64,000 bases of DNA from Neisseria bergeri (lineage in GTDB: Bacteria > Pseudomonadota > Gammaproteobacteria > Burkholderiales > Neisseriaceae). Location of the stretch: contig POWY01000001.1 of NCBI GenBank assembly GCA_003044455.1, positions 186,001 to 250,000 on the forward strand. The letters run 5' to 3'. Position numbers and translations under genes: made by a program. This document shows positions 21,073 to 30,666 of this stretch, piece after piece (the stretch's first letter is position 1; each line of letters starts with the position of its first letter). A model generated the notes under the pieces. That model ran no database searches. It was not told where the DNA came from and saw nothing but the letters and a program-made list of their open reading frames with translations.

Positions 21073-21106
21073 AAATGCCGTCTGAAAGGTTTTTCAGACG
21101 GCATTT
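21073..21106. repeat. Right 34-bp direct repeat of the R-M island
   Basis: Exact copy of 18337-18370. It lies at the 3' side of nusB, where a terminator would be expected. Confidence 0.85.
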
Positions 21107-21137
21107 ATGTATTTTCCGATTCGGATTTTCCAGAGTG

Positions 21138-21563
21138 TCAACGGCGTTTGGGCTCGTCGGGGCGGATTTGGGCGGCGAGTTTGTCGAGGATGCCGTTGAC
21201 GAATTTGTGCCCGTCCGTACCGCCGAAGGTTTTGGTGACTTCGATGGCTTCGTTGATGATGACGGGGTAGGGCGTTTCGGGCATGGCGGACAGCTCGTGG
21301 CAGGCGGTCAGCAGGACGGCGCGTTCGATGGGATTGAGGTCTTTTTCGTCGCGGTCGAGCAGGGGGCGGATTTGTCGGATGTAGTCCGCTGCGTTGGTTT
21401 GCGTGCCGAAGAAAAGTTTGTTGAACAATTCTTCGTCCGCTTTGGCAAAGTCGGGCATTTCGCGGATGTTTTTAGCAATCTCGGGCGCGGCGGTGCGGTT
21501 GATAAGGGATTGGTAAACGGCTTGTACGGCAAGCTCGCGGGAACGGCGGCGGGCTGTTTTCAT
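21138..21563 (-). CDS. nusB: Transcription antitermination protein NusB
   Basis: 141 aa. RRRSRELAVQAVYQSLI at the N-terminus and PYPVIINEAIEVTKTFGGTDGHKFVNGILD at the C-terminal part are typical of NusB. It binds boxA RNA with S10 for rRNA antitermination. Downstream of ribH on the same strand, the usual ribH-nusB order. Confidence 0.95.
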   Translation of the reverse strand: MKTARRRSRELAVQAVYQSLINRTAAPEIAKNIREMPDFAKADEELFNKLFFGTQTNAADYIRQIRPLLDRDEKDLNPIERAVLLTACHELSAMPETPYPVIINEAIEVTKTFGGTDGHKFVNGILDKLAAQIRPDEPKRR

Positions 21564-21640
21564 GATTTTTCCTTGAAACGGTTGGGCGGCACGGTATGCC
21601 GTCTGAAACGGAAAGGGCGTATCGGTGTACGCCCTGTTTG

Positions 21641-22117
21641 TTATTCTTCGTCTTCAAACTGTTCTTCGAGCAGAAGGTTGACGAGGTTGGCGCATTCTAC
21701 GGCGACTTTGGCGGCATCCGAGGCTTTTTCTTCAATCCGTTCGATTGCCTGCGCGTCGTTTTCGGTGGTTAAGACGGCATTGGCAATCGGGATGTTGTAG
21801 TCGAGTGCGACGCGGCCGATCCCTGCTCCGGATTCGTTGGAAACCAGCTCGAAATGGTAGGTTTCGCCACGGATGACGACGCCGATGGCAATCAGTGCGT
21901 CAAATTTTTCGGAAGAGGCAAAGTTCATCAGCGCGATGGGGATTTCAAGCGCGCCGGGTACGGTGGCGACGGTAATGTTTTCGTCTGCCACGCCCAATTC
22001 TTGGAGGGTGCGGCAGCAGACTTTGAGCATTTCGCTGCCGATTTCGTTGGTGAAACGTGCCTGTACGATGCCGATGCGGAGGTGTTTGCCGTCAAGGTTG
22101 GGGGCGATGGTGTTCAT
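21641..22117 (-). CDS. ribH: 6,7-dimethyl-8-ribityllumazine synthase
   Basis: 158 aa from the ATG at 22117 ([20 protein letters not shown]). Penultimate step of riboflavin synthesis. The signatures [28 protein letters not shown] (catalytic His) and [11 protein letters not shown] are present. An acidic tail (EEQFEDEE) ends the protein. Followed by nusB, 78 bp downstream across a single uptake sequence. Confidence 0.96.
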   Translation of the reverse strand: MNTIAPNLDGKHLRIGIVQARFTNEIGSEMLKVCCRTLQELGVADENITVATVPGALEIPIALMNFASSEKFDALIAIGVVIRGETYHFELVSNESGAGIGRVALDYNIPIANAVLTTENDAQAIERIEEKASDAAKVAVECANLVNLLLEEQFEDEE

Positions 22118-22163
22118 TGGGTGTCCTTTGGTATTCGGAGGTTTCGGAATGCCGTCTGAAGGG

Positions 22164-22487
22164 TCAGTCCTTAGGTTGCCAGTCGGCAACGGTTTGGAAT
22201 GTGCCGTCTTCTGCCAATTCCCACGCGCTGCCTTCGGGTTGGGAAAGCAGTGCGGCGGTTTCAGGGTTGGTTTTGGCGATGTCGGCGAGGCTGACGATGC
22301 TGAAGTTGTCGGGGTCGTCGGTGTATTCGTCGGTCTCGTCGCCGCTGAAGAAACGCCAGCCGCTGTCGTTTTCAAAAACGGGGGCTTCGCGGTAGAGGAA
22401 GCCGACGGGCCGGTTTTGTTTGGCGACGGTGTTGGTGGCGATGCAGCGGTCGAGTGCCGAGGAAAGTGCTTGTGCAAATGCGTTCAT
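22164..22487 (-). CDS. DUF2185-like small protein
   Basis: 107 aa. The core [36 protein letters not shown] resembles the DUF2185 family, found alone and as immunity-like proteins. Very acidic in the middle. Upstream of ribH with 46 bp between them and divergent from rnc. No proven function. Confidence 0.65.
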   Translation of the reverse strand: MNAFAQALSSALDRCIATNTVAKQNRPVGFLYREAPVFENDSGWRFFSGDETDEYTDDPDNFSIVSLADIAKTNPETAALLSQPEGSAWELAEDGTFQTVADWQPKD

Positions 22488-22653
22488 TGCGGGAATACGT
22501 TGGGGGAAAACTTACGGATTTTACCACGATTCTTGCGTTGTCGGCAGACGGCGGCGGTTTGGTGGTACAATGTGCGCCGTTTGCAGCCTTAAGGTGTTTC
22601 TGTATTTTTGGAGTATGGAAACGCATTCGGGCTGTTTTTTGCGGAAGACGGTA

Positions 22654-23373
22654 ATGAAAGACGATGTTTTGAAACAGCAGGCACACGCGGCGATACAGAA
22701 GAGACTGGGCTACGCGTTCCGTGATATTTCGCTTTTGCGGCAGGCTTTGACGCACAGGAGCCATCATGCGAAGCACAACGAGCGGTTTGAGTTTGTCGGC
22801 GATTCGATTTTGAATTATACGGTGGCGCGGATGCTGTTTGACGCGTTTCCGAAGTTGACCGAGGGCGAGTTGTCGCGGTTGAGGGCAAGTCTGGTCAATG
22901 AGGGCGTGCTGGCGGAAATGGCGGCGGAAATGAATGTCGGCGACGGCCTGTACTTGGGGGCGGGCGAGTTGAAGAGCGGCGGCTTCAGACGGCCTTCGAT
23001 ACTGGCGGACGCGATGGAGGCGATGTTTGCGGCGGTCAGCTTCGATGCCGATTTCAACACGGCGGAAAAGGTGGTGCGCCATTTGTTTGCAGAACGCGTC
23101 CGGCGTGCCGATTTCCAAAATCAGGCAAAAGACGGCAAAACTGCTTTGCAGGAGGCGTTGCAGGCGCGCCGCTTTGCTTTGCCGAAATACCGCATCGAAG
23201 AGCAAATCGGCCATGCCAACGACAGTATGTTTGTGGTTTCCTGCGATTTGGGCGAACTGGGTTTCGTGTGCCGTGCCAAAGGGACGAGCCGCAAGGCGGC
23301 GGAACAGGAAGCGGCGAAAGAGGCTTTGAAATGGCTGGAAGAGAAACTGCCGCTGAAGAAGAAAAAGAAATGA
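22654..23373 (+). CDS. rnc: Ribonuclease III
   Basis: Double-strand-specific RNase for rRNA and regulatory RNA processing. 239 aa from MKDDVLKQQAHAAIQKRLGY at 22654. The catalytic signature HNERFEFVGDSILNYTVARM, the second acidic site ILADAMEAMFAAV, and a C-terminal dsRNA-binding domain (DGKTALQEALQARR... GTSRKAAEQEAAKEALKWL) are all present. A lysine-rich tail ends it. The next gene, era, starts 46 bp downstream; rnc-era is a conserved pair. An uptake sequence is read in frame near 22983. Confidence 0.96.
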   Translation: MKDDVLKQQAHAAIQKRLGYAFRDISLLRQALTHRSHHAKHNERFEFVGDSILNYTVARMLFDAFPKLTEGELSRLRASLVNEGVLAEMAAEMNVGDGLYLGAGELKSGGFRRPSILADAMEAMFAAVSFDADFNTAEKVVRHLFAERVRRADFQNQAKDGKTALQEALQARRFALPKYRIEEQIGHANDSMFVVSCDLGELGFVCRAKGTSRKAAEQEAAKEALKWLEEKLPLKKKKK

Positions 23374-23419
23374 GGCGGTGTGTGAATATGCCGTCTGAAA
23401 TATGGATATGAAAGCGAAT

Positions 23420-24343
23420 ATGGATATTGAAACCTTCCTTGCAGGGGAACGTGCCGTCGACGGATACCGTTGCGGCTTCGTGGCGATTGTCGGCCGTCCG
23501 AACGTGGGCAAATCAACGCTGATGAATCATCTAATCGGTCAGAAAATCAGTATTACCAGCAAAAAGGCGCAGACGACGCGCAACCGCGTAACGGGGATTT
23601 ATACCGACGATACCGCGCAGTTCGTGTTTGTCGATACGCCGGGCTTTCAAACCGACCACCGCAACGCGCTCAACGACAGGCTGAATCAAAACGTTACCGA
23701 GGCACTCGGCGGCGTGGATGTGGTGGTTTTCGTCGTGGAGGCGATGCGCTTTACCGATGCCGACCGCGTCGTGTTGAAACAACTGCCCAAGCACACACCG
23801 GTTATTTTAGTGGTCAACAAAATCGACAAGGACAAGGCGAAAGACCGTTACGCGCTGGAGGCGTTTGTTGCCCAGGTGCGTGCCGAATTTGAATTTGCGG
23901 CGGCGGAGGCAGTCAGTGCGAAACACGGTTTGCGGATTGCCAACCTGTTGGAGCTGATTAAGCCGTATCTGCCCGAAAGCGTGCCGATGTATCCCGAAGA
24001 TATGGTTACGGACAAATCGGCGCGTTTTTTGGCGATGGAAATCGTGCGTGAAAAATTGTTCCGCTATTTGGGCGAGGAATTGCCTTATGCGATGAACGTC
24101 GAAGTGGAGCAGTTTGAAGAGGAAGACGGTTTAAACCGCATCTATATCGCGGTTTTGGTCGATAAGGAAAGCCAAAAGGCGATTTTAATCGGCAAAGGCG
24201 GGGAGCGTTTGAAGAAAATTTCCACCGAAGCGCGGTTGGATATGGAAAAACTGTTTGATACCAAAGTATTTTTGAAGGTATGGGTTAAAGTCAAATCCGG
24301 TTGGGCGGACGACATCCGCTTCCTGCGGGAACTGGGTTTGTAA
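23420..24343 (+). CDS. era: GTPase Era
   Basis: 307 aa from MDIETFLAGERAVDGYRCGF at 23420. G1 GRPNVGKST, G3 DTPGF, G4 NKID, and a C-terminal KH domain with GKGGERLKKISTEARLDME. It binds 16S rRNA in 30S assembly. Co-transcribed with rnc. Confidence 0.96.
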   Translation: MDIETFLAGERAVDGYRCGFVAIVGRPNVGKSTLMNHLIGQKISITSKKAQTTRNRVTGIYTDDTAQFVFVDTPGFQTDHRNALNDRLNQNVTEALGGVDVVVFVVEAMRFTDADRVVLKQLPKHTPVILVVNKIDKDKAKDRYALEAFVAQVRAEFEFAAAEAVSAKHGLRIANLLELIKPYLPESVPMYPEDMVTDKSARFLAMEIVREKLFRYLGEELPYAMNVEVEQFEEEDGLNRIYIAVLVDKESQKAILIGKGGERLKKISTEARLDMEKLFDTKVFLKVWVKVKSGWADDIRFLRELGL

Positions 24344-24403
24344 ACCCTTAAAGGATAATTCGATTCCCCGACGGCTTCAAACTCTGTCGGGACCGACGCA
24401 AAA

Positions 24404-24436
24404 ATGCCGTCTGAACTTGGTTTCAGACGGCATTTT
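24404..24436 (+). terminator. Uptake-sequence terminator after era
   Basis: ATGCCGTCTGAA / TTCAGACGGCAT with a short loop and TTTTG. Confidence 0.75.
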
Positions 24437-24493
24437 GTTTTAATCGGGAATATCTTTGTTAAAAAACGGGTTGATATTATCTACACATATTAA

Positions 24494-24512
24494 TATAATG
24501 ATAATTATTATT
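24494..24512 (+). promoter_or_regulatory. Fur box upstream of lbpB
   Basis: TATAATGATAATTATTATT matches the 19-bp consensus GATAATGATAATCATTATC at 16 positions and lies 25 bp before the lbpB ATG, so the operon should be iron-repressed. Confidence 0.85.
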
Positions 24513-24536
24513 AATTTAAATAGAGAAAAAGTAGAG

Positions 24537-26747
24537 ATGCGTAAACTGAATTATTTCAGCATTGCCTTGCTGCCGTTGATGCTGGCAGCATGTGGCGGCA
24601 ATTTCGGCGTGCAGCCTGTTGCCAAATCAACACCGACCGCGCAAACCCCGTCAGATTCCAAACCGTCCAAACCTGAGGATGTTCCTACTCCGCCCCCTGC
24701 CAAACCTTCTATAGAAACCACGCCGGTCAATCAACCCGCCGTCGGTGCGGCAATGCGGCTGCCAAGGCGGAATATCGCGACCCATAATAAGAATGGTGAG
24801 GAACTTCTTAATAATAATCAGGCAGAAGAATCATTATCGCTCAAAGAGGGAGATATCCTGTTTTTGGACGGCACGTCGGAGGAACAGGTCGGCAAATTGA
24901 AAAATGAAATTCATAAACGGAATCCTGAGGCAAGCATTACCACATCGCAAAAAGAAGAAGAAAAATATCAATATCAATTTGTCCATGCGGGCTATGTGTT
25001 TACTCGAAACGGAAAAGATGAAATCGAACAGACCTTAGATGGTAAGCGGGTTACCCACCGTTTTGGTTATGACGGTTTTGTATATTATTCCGGAGAACAT
25101 CCTTCCCAATCTTTACCGAGCTCGGGAACGGTGCAATATTCCGGCAACTGGCAATATATGACCGATGCCATACGTCATCGGACAGGTAAGGCGGTTGCCA
25201 GTGTGGATTTGGGTTATACCACATATTATGGTAATGAAATTGGGGCAGCTTCTTATGAGGCTAGGGATGCCGATGGCCGGGAAAAGCATCCTGCCAAATA
25301 TACGGTTGATTTCGATAAGAAAACTTTGACGGGTCAATTAATTAAAAATCAGTATGTGCAAAATAAGAATAATCCAGATGAACCCAAAAAACCGCTGACC
25401 ATTTACAACATTACCGCAACATTGGACGGCAACCGCTTTACCGGCAGTGCCAAGGTCGATCCTGATTTAGCGAAAAGCCATGCCAATAAGGAGCATCTGT
25501 TTTTCCATGCTAATGCCGATCAGCGGCTTGAGGGCGGTTTTTTTGGCGATAACGGAGAAGAGCTTGCCGGACGGTTTATCAGCAACGACAACAGCGTATT
25601 CGGCGTATTCGCAGGCAAACAAAAAACAGACGCATCAGGCACAAATCCTGCTATGCCGTCTGGAAAACACACCAACATCTTGGATTCTCGAAAAATTTCC
25701 GTTGACGAGGCGACTGATAAAAATGCCCGCCCGTTTGCCATTTCCCCTATGCCCGATTTTGGTCATCCCGACAAACTTCTTGTCGAAGGGCGTGAAATTC
25801 CTTTGGTAAACCAAGAACAAACCATCCAGCTTGCCGACGGCAGGAAAATGACCGTCAGTGCTTGTTGCGATTTTCTGACCTATGTGAAATTCGGACGGAT
25901 AAAAACCGACCGCCCGGCAGGTAAACCAAAGGCGGAAGATAAAAGGGAGGATGAAGAGAGTGCAGGCGTTGGTAACGACGAAGAAGGCGAAGACGAAATC
26001 GGCGATGAAGAAGGCACGGGAGATGAAGCCGTAGGAGATGAAGGCAGCGAAGAAAACGAAGCCGTAGAAGACGAAGGCAGCGAAGAAGACGAAGGTGAAG
26101 AAGCTGAAAAACCCGAAGAAGAATCGCCGGCAGAAGGCGGCGGTGGCGGTTCAGACGGCATCCCGCCCACTCAGGAAGCCCCTAAAGGCAGGGACATCGA
26201 CCTTTTCCTGAAAGGTATCCGCACGGCGGAAGCCGACATTCCAAAAACCGGAACGGCGCATTATACCGGCACTTGGGAAGCGCGTATCAGCAAACCCATT
26301 CAATGGGACAATCATGCGGATAAAAAAGCGGCAAAAGCAGAATTTGACGTTGATTTCGGCGAGAAATCGATTTCCGGAACGCTGACGGAGAAAAACGGTG
26401 TAGAACCTGCTTTCCATATTGAAAACGGCGTGATTGAGGGCAACGGTTTCCACGCGACAGCGCGCACTCGGGAGAACGGCATCAATCTTTCGGGAAATGA
26501 TTCGACCAACCCCAAAACCTTCCAAGCTAGTGATCTTCGTGTAGAAGGAGGATTTTACGGCCCGCAGGCGGAGGAATTGGGCGGTACTATTTTCAATAAG
26601 GATGGGAAATCTCTTGATATAACTGAAGATACTGAACATGAAGCTGAAACTGAAGCTGATGTTGGCGAACAGTTAGAACCTGAAGTTAAACCCCAATTCG
26701 GCGTGGTATTCGGTGCGAAGAAAGATAATAAAGAGGTGGAAAAATGA
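24537..26747 (+). CDS. lbpB: Lactoferrin-binding protein B (surface lipoprotein)
   Basis: 736 aa. The signal peptide MRKLNYFSIALLPLMLAAC has lipobox Cys19 and is followed by a Pro/Thr-rich anchor. The TbpB-like two-lobe architecture has the repeated pattern G-YSGNW / GTAHYTGTWEARI in handle and barrel domains. The feature that separates LbpB from TbpB is a very acidic stretch at about 25930-26140 (Glu/Asp/Gly-rich, dozens of acidic residues) in the C-lobe, thought to bind lactoferrin peptides. It is followed by an uptake sequence read as SDGI. The stop overlaps the lbpA start by 4 bp. Iron-regulated by the Fur box above. Confidence 0.92.
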   Translation: MRKLNYFSIALLPLMLAACGGNFGVQPVAKSTPTAQTPSDSKPSKPEDVPTPPPAKPSIETTPVNQPAVGAAMRLPRRNIATHNKNGEELLNNNQAEESLSLKEGDILFLDGTSEEQVGKLKNEIHKRNPEASITTSQKEEEKYQYQFVHAGYVFTRNGKDEIEQTLDGKRVTHRFGYDGFVYYSGEHPSQSLPSSGTVQYSGNWQYMTDAIRHRTGKAVASVDLGYTTYYGNEIGAASYEARDADGREKHPAKYTVDFDKKTLTGQLIKNQYVQNKNNPDEPKKPLTIYNITATLDGNRFTGSAKVDPDLAKSHANKEHLFFHANADQRLEGGFFGDNGEELAGRFISNDNSVFGVFAGKQKTDASGTNPAMPSGKHTNILDSRKISVDEATDKNARPFAISPMPDFGHPDKLLVEGREIPLVNQEQTIQLADGRKMTVSACCDFLTYVKFGRIKTDRPAGKPKAEDKREDEESAGVGNDEEGEDEIGDEEGTGDEAVGDEGSEENEAVEDEGSEEDEGEEAEKPEEESPAEGGGGGSDGIPPTQEAPKGRDIDLFLKGIRTAEADIPKTGTAHYTGTWEARISKPIQWDNHADKKAAKAEFDVDFGEKSISGTLTEKNGVEPAFHIENGVIEGNGFHATARTRENGINLSGNDSTNPKTFQASDLRVEGGFYGPQAEELGGTIFNKDGKSLDITEDTEHEAETEADVGEQLEPEVKPQFGVVFGAKKDNKEVEK

Positions 26748-29566
26748 ATAAGAAACACAGTTTTCCGCTTACCCTGACTGCCTTGGCCATTGCAACCGCC
26801 TTCCCGTCATATGCGGCAAACTCCGAAACGGCGGCGCAGACCCAATCCTTGAAAGAGGTTACCGTCCGTGCCGCCAAAGTGGGACGCAGATCGAAAGAGG
26901 CGACCGGTTTGGGCAAAATCGTCAAAACGTCGGAAACGTTGAACAAAGAACAGGTACTCGGTATCCGCGACCTGACGCGCTACGATCCGGGCGTGGCGGT
27001 TGTCGAACAGGGCAACGGCGCGAGCGGCGGCTACTCGATACGCGGCGTGGATAAAAACCGTGTGGCGGTTTCGGTTGACGGCGTTGCCCAAATACAGGCG
27101 TTTACCGTGCAAGGATCGTTGAGCGGATACGGCGGACGCGGCGGCAGCGGTGCAATCAACGAAATCGAATATGAAAACATCAGCACGGTGGAAATCGACA
27201 AAGGTGCCGGTTCGTCCGATCACGGCAGCGGCGCACTCGGCGGCGCGGTCGCCTTCCGCACCAAAGAAGCGGCAGACCTGATTTCAGACGGCAAAAGCTG
27301 GGGGATACAGGCAAAAACCGCCTACGGCAGTAAAAACCGCCAATTTATGAAGTCGCTCGGCGCGGGGTTCAGCAAAGACGGTTGGGAAGGGCTGCTAATC
27401 CGAACCGAACGCCAAGGGCGGGAAACGCGCCCGCACGGCGATATTGCAGACGGGGTGGAATACGGCATAGACCGTTTGGACGCGTTCCGCCAGACATACG
27501 ATATTCAGAATCCGAATAAAAAGGCGGAATATTTCTTGGCGGAGGGCGAGCGTGAACCCAAGCCCGTGGCAAAATTAGCGGGCAACGGAAACTATTTGAA
27601 AAACCAGCTCAACCGCTGGGTGGAAGAACGCCGTTCAAAAGGTCAGGCTTTAAACAGTGAAGAAGAAGCGATGGTGCGGGAGGCGCAGGCGCGCCACGAA
27701 AACCTGTCCGCCCAATCGTACACGGGCGGCGGCAGGATATTGCCCGATCCGATGGATTACCGCAGCGGCTCTTGGCTTGCCAAGCTGGGCTACCGCTTCG
27801 GCGGCAGGCATTATGTCGGCGGCGTGTTTGAGGATACCAAACAGCGTTACGATATCCGCGATATGACGGAAAAACAGTATTACGGTACGGATGAGGCGAA
27901 AAAGTTTAGCGACAAGAGCGGGGTGTACGACGGAGACGATTTCCGCGACGGCTTGTATTTTGTGCCGAATATAGAAGAGTGGAAGGGCGATACAAATTTG
28001 GTCAAGGGCATAGGTTTGAAATATTCCCGCACCAAATTTATTGATGAACATCACCGCCGCCGCCGTATGGGTTTGCTGTACCGTTATGAAAACGAAGCGT
28101 ATTCTGACAACTGGGCGGACAAGACGGTGTTGTCGTTTGACAAACAGGGCGTGGCAACCGACAACAACACGCTGAAGCTGAATTGCGCCGTGTATCCTGC
28201 TGTGGACAAATCCTGCCGCGCGTCGGCGGACAAACCGTATTCCTACGACAGCAGCGACCGTTTCCACTACCGCGAACAGCACAATGTTTTGAATGCCTCG
28301 TTTGAGAAATCGCTGAAAAACAAATGGACGAAACACCATCTGACTTTGGGCTTCGGTTACGATGCTTCCAAAGCGATCTCCCGCCCCGAACAGCTTTCCC
28401 ACAATGCGGCAAGGATTTCGGAATCCACGGGATTCGATGATAACAATCAAGATAAGTATCTTTTGGGTAAGCCCGAAGTCGTCGAAGGATCGGTCTGCGG
28501 CTACATCGAAACCTTGCGTTCCCGCAAATGCGTGCCAAGAAAAATCAACGGCAGCAATATCCACATTTCTTTGAACGACCGTTTTTCAATCGGCAAATAT
28601 TTCGATTTCAGCTTGGGCGGCAGGTACGACCGGCAAAACTTCACCACGTCGGAAGAACTCGTCCGCAGCGGGCGGTATGTTGACCGTTCGTGGAACAGCG
28701 GCATCGTGTTCAAACCGAACCGGCATTTTTCCGTGTCTTACCGCGCCTCCAGCGGCTTCAGAACGCCCTCCTTCCAAGAGCTTTTCGGGATAGACATTTA
28801 TCACGATTATCCGAAAGGCTGGCAGCGTCCCGCCCTGAAATCGGAAAAGGCAGCCAACCGCGAAATCGGTTTGCAGTGGAAGGGCGATTTCGGCTTTTTG
28901 GAAATCAGCAGCTTCCGCAACCGCTATACCGATATGATTGCCGTTGCCGATCAAAAAATTAAATTGCCGGATTCAACAGGACGATTGACAGAGATTGATA
29001 TACGCGATTATTACAATGCCCAAAATATGTCGCTCCAAGGCATTAATATATTGGGAAAAATCGACTGGAACGGCGTGTACGGCAAACTGCCCGAAGGTTT
29101 GTACACCACATTGGCGTACAACCGTATCAAACCGAAATCGGTATCCAACCGGCCGGACTTGTCCCTCCGCAGCTATGCTTTAGATGCGGTACAGCCGTCG
29201 CGTTATGTTTTGGGGTTCGGATACGACCAGCCCGAGGGGAAATGGGGCGCAAACATTATGCTGACCTATTCCAAAGGGAAAAACCCTGATGAACTTGCTT
29301 ATCTGGCAGGCGATCAAAAACGATATTCGGCAGGAAGGGTTACGTCTTCTTGGAAAACGGCAGACGTTTCCGCCTATCTGAATCTGAAAAAACGGCTGAC
29401 CTTGAGGGCGGCTATCTACAATATCGGCAACTACCGCTACGTTACTTGGGAATCGTTGCGCCAGACTGCGGAAAGCACGGCAAACCGACGCAGCGAAGAC
29501 AGCAATTATGGAAGGTATGCTGCACCGGGCAGGAACTTCAGCCTCGCGCTTGAAATGAAGTTTTAA
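26744..29566 (+). CDS. lbpA: Lactoferrin-binding protein A, TonB-dependent receptor
   Basis: 940 aa. Signal peptide to about SYA|ANS, TonB box region QSLKEVTVRAAKVGRR, a plug with DLTRYDPGVAVVEQGNGASGGYSIRG, then a 22-strand barrel ending in the C-terminal aromatic signature (NFSLALEMKF). It takes iron from human lactoferrin across the outer membrane with LbpB. Translation is coupled to lbpB through ATGA. Distinguished from TbpA by partnering with the acidic LbpB; length matches LbpA. Confidence 0.93.
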   Translation: MNKKHSFPLTLTALAIATAFPSYAANSETAAQTQSLKEVTVRAAKVGRRSKEATGLGKIVKTSETLNKEQVLGIRDLTRYDPGVAVVEQGNGASGGYSIRGVDKNRVAVSVDGVAQIQAFTVQGSLSGYGGRGGSGAINEIEYENISTVEIDKGAGSSDHGSGALGGAVAFRTKEAADLISDGKSWGIQAKTAYGSKNRQFMKSLGAGFSKDGWEGLLIRTERQGRETRPHGDIADGVEYGIDRLDAFRQTYDIQNPNKKAEYFLAEGEREPKPVAKLAGNGNYLKNQLNRWVEERRSKGQALNSEEEAMVREAQARHENLSAQSYTGGGRILPDPMDYRSGSWLAKLGYRFGGRHYVGGVFEDTKQRYDIRDMTEKQYYGTDEAKKFSDKSGVYDGDDFRDGLYFVPNIEEWKGDTNLVKGIGLKYSRTKFIDEHHRRRRMGLLYRYENEAYSDNWADKTVLSFDKQGVATDNNTLKLNCAVYPAVDKSCRASADKPYSYDSSDRFHYREQHNVLNASFEKSLKNKWTKHHLTLGFGYDASKAISRPEQLSHNAARISESTGFDDNNQDKYLLGKPEVVEGSVCGYIETLRSRKCVPRKINGSNIHISLNDRFSIGKYFDFSLGGRYDRQNFTTSEELVRSGRYVDRSWNSGIVFKPNRHFSVSYRASSGFRTPSFQELFGIDIYHDYPKGWQRPALKSEKAANREIGLQWKGDFGFLEISSFRNRYTDMIAVADQKIKLPDSTGRLTEIDIRDYYNAQNMSLQGINILGKIDWNGVYGKLPEGLYTTLAYNRIKPKSVSNRPDLSLRSYALDAVQPSRYVLGFGYDQPEGKWGANIMLTYSKGKNPDELAYLAGDQKRYSAGRVTSSWKTADVSAYLNLKKRLTLRAAIYNIGNYRYVTWESLRQTAESTANRRSEDSNYGRYAAPGRNFSLALEMKF

Positions 29567-29981
29567 AGGAAATGCCGTCTGAAAGCTTGATCTGCACCCC
29601 AAAAGTCGGACTAAACTGCCAACTGATTAAGGTGCAGGTTTTTTTGATTCAATATAAACAAGATTTCCACCGTCATTCCCGCGCAGGCGGGAATCTAGAC
29701 CGTTCGGTTTCGGCTTTTTGAGGTTTCGGTTAACTCTAAACCGTCATTTCCTCGAAAGCGGAAAATCAAAAACAGAAACCTCAAATCCCGTCATTCCCGC
29801 GCAGGCGGGAATCTAGACATTCAATGCTAAGGCAATTTATCGGGAATGACTGAAACTCAAAAAACTGGATTCCCACTTTCGTGGGAATGACGGGATTAAG
29901 TTTTCAAAATTCATCATAAATTATTGATTAAATGGAATAAATTTTTGAGATTAAGTCATTCTGGCGGCAATTTTTGTTGCT
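29567..29981. repeat. Intergenic mosaic: three dRS3 copies and a possible IS end
   Basis: dRS3 palindromes at 29675-29694 and 29793-29812 (both attcccgcgcaggcgggaat) and at 29869-29888 (attcccactttcgtgggaat) are separated by unrelated repeat modules. At about 29588-29640 a segment with ctgcaccccaaaagtcggac resembles the terminal repeat of an IS3-type element, with ggtgcagg facing it. No gene is seen in this stretch. Confidence 0.75.
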
Positions 29982-30608
29982 TTAACGGGATAGGCGGTTG
30001 GCGGTTGCGATAAAGGCGGCGACTTTGGCGGGGTCTTTTTTGCCTTTAGACGCTTCCACGCCGCCGGATACATCGACCGCTTCCGCTCCGGTGATGCGGA
30101 CGGCTTCGCCGACGTTTTCAGGGGTCAGCCCGCCGGCAAGCACCCACGGTTTGCCCGAATATTCCGCCAACAGCGTCCAGTCGAAGCGGTGTCCGGTGCC
30201 GCCATATTCCGAAGGATGGTAGGCATCGAACAGCAGTGCCTGAGCGTTGGGAAAACGGTGGGTGGCGTTTTGGATGTCTGATGCCGTCTGAACACGAATG
30301 GCTTTAATATAGGGGCGGTGGAACTGACGGCAGAATGCGTCGTCTTCGTCGCCGTGGAATTGGATTAAGTGTATCGGTACTTCGGCAAGGATGCGGCGGA
30401 TGTTTTGCGCACTTTCATTGACGAAAAGGGCGACAATGCTGACAAACGGCGGTAGTGCGGCGGTGATTTTTTTGGCGCGGGCAATATCGACGGCCCGGCT
30501 GCTGCCTTGGAAAAAGACCAGCCCGACGGCATCCGCACCTGCCGCTGCGGCGGCCGCTGCGTCTTCCGGTGTGGTGATGCCGCAGATTTTGGTGCGGATT
30601 TTCCTCAT
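29982..30608 (-). CDS. trpF: Phosphoribosylanthranilate isomerase
   Basis: 208 aa ([20 protein letters not shown]). Tryptophan synthesis step before TrpC. The catalytic Cys in KICGIT and Asp in [20 protein letters not shown] are present, as is the phosphate site [10 protein letters not shown] / VDVSGGVE. The trp genes are scattered in this window (trpA, trpF, trpB), as usual in Neisseria. Confidence 0.95.
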   Translation of the reverse strand: MRKIRTKICGITTPEDAAAAAAAGADAVGLVFFQGSSRAVDIARAKKITAALPPFVSIVALFVNESAQNIRRILAEVPIHLIQFHGDEDDAFCRQFHRPYIKAIRVQTASDIQNATHRFPNAQALLFDAYHPSEYGGTGHRFDWTLLAEYSGKPWVLAGGLTPENVGEAVRITGAEAVDVSGGVEASKGKKDPAKVAAFIATANRLSR

Positions 30609-30666
30609 TCGGTATTCCTTTATTTGGGAAACGGCGCGCTTGCACCGTTTCAGACGGCATTCCTAA

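Noticed and set aside
24537-29566. Transferrin receptor (tbpBA) instead of lbpBA
   Set aside because: The long acidic stretch in the lipoprotein is characteristic of LbpB, and the receptor length fits LbpA better.
9848-29888. dRS3 repeats as a CRISPR array
   Set aside because: Copies are isolated palindromes with irregular spacing and no cas genes; they are ordinary neisserial repeats.
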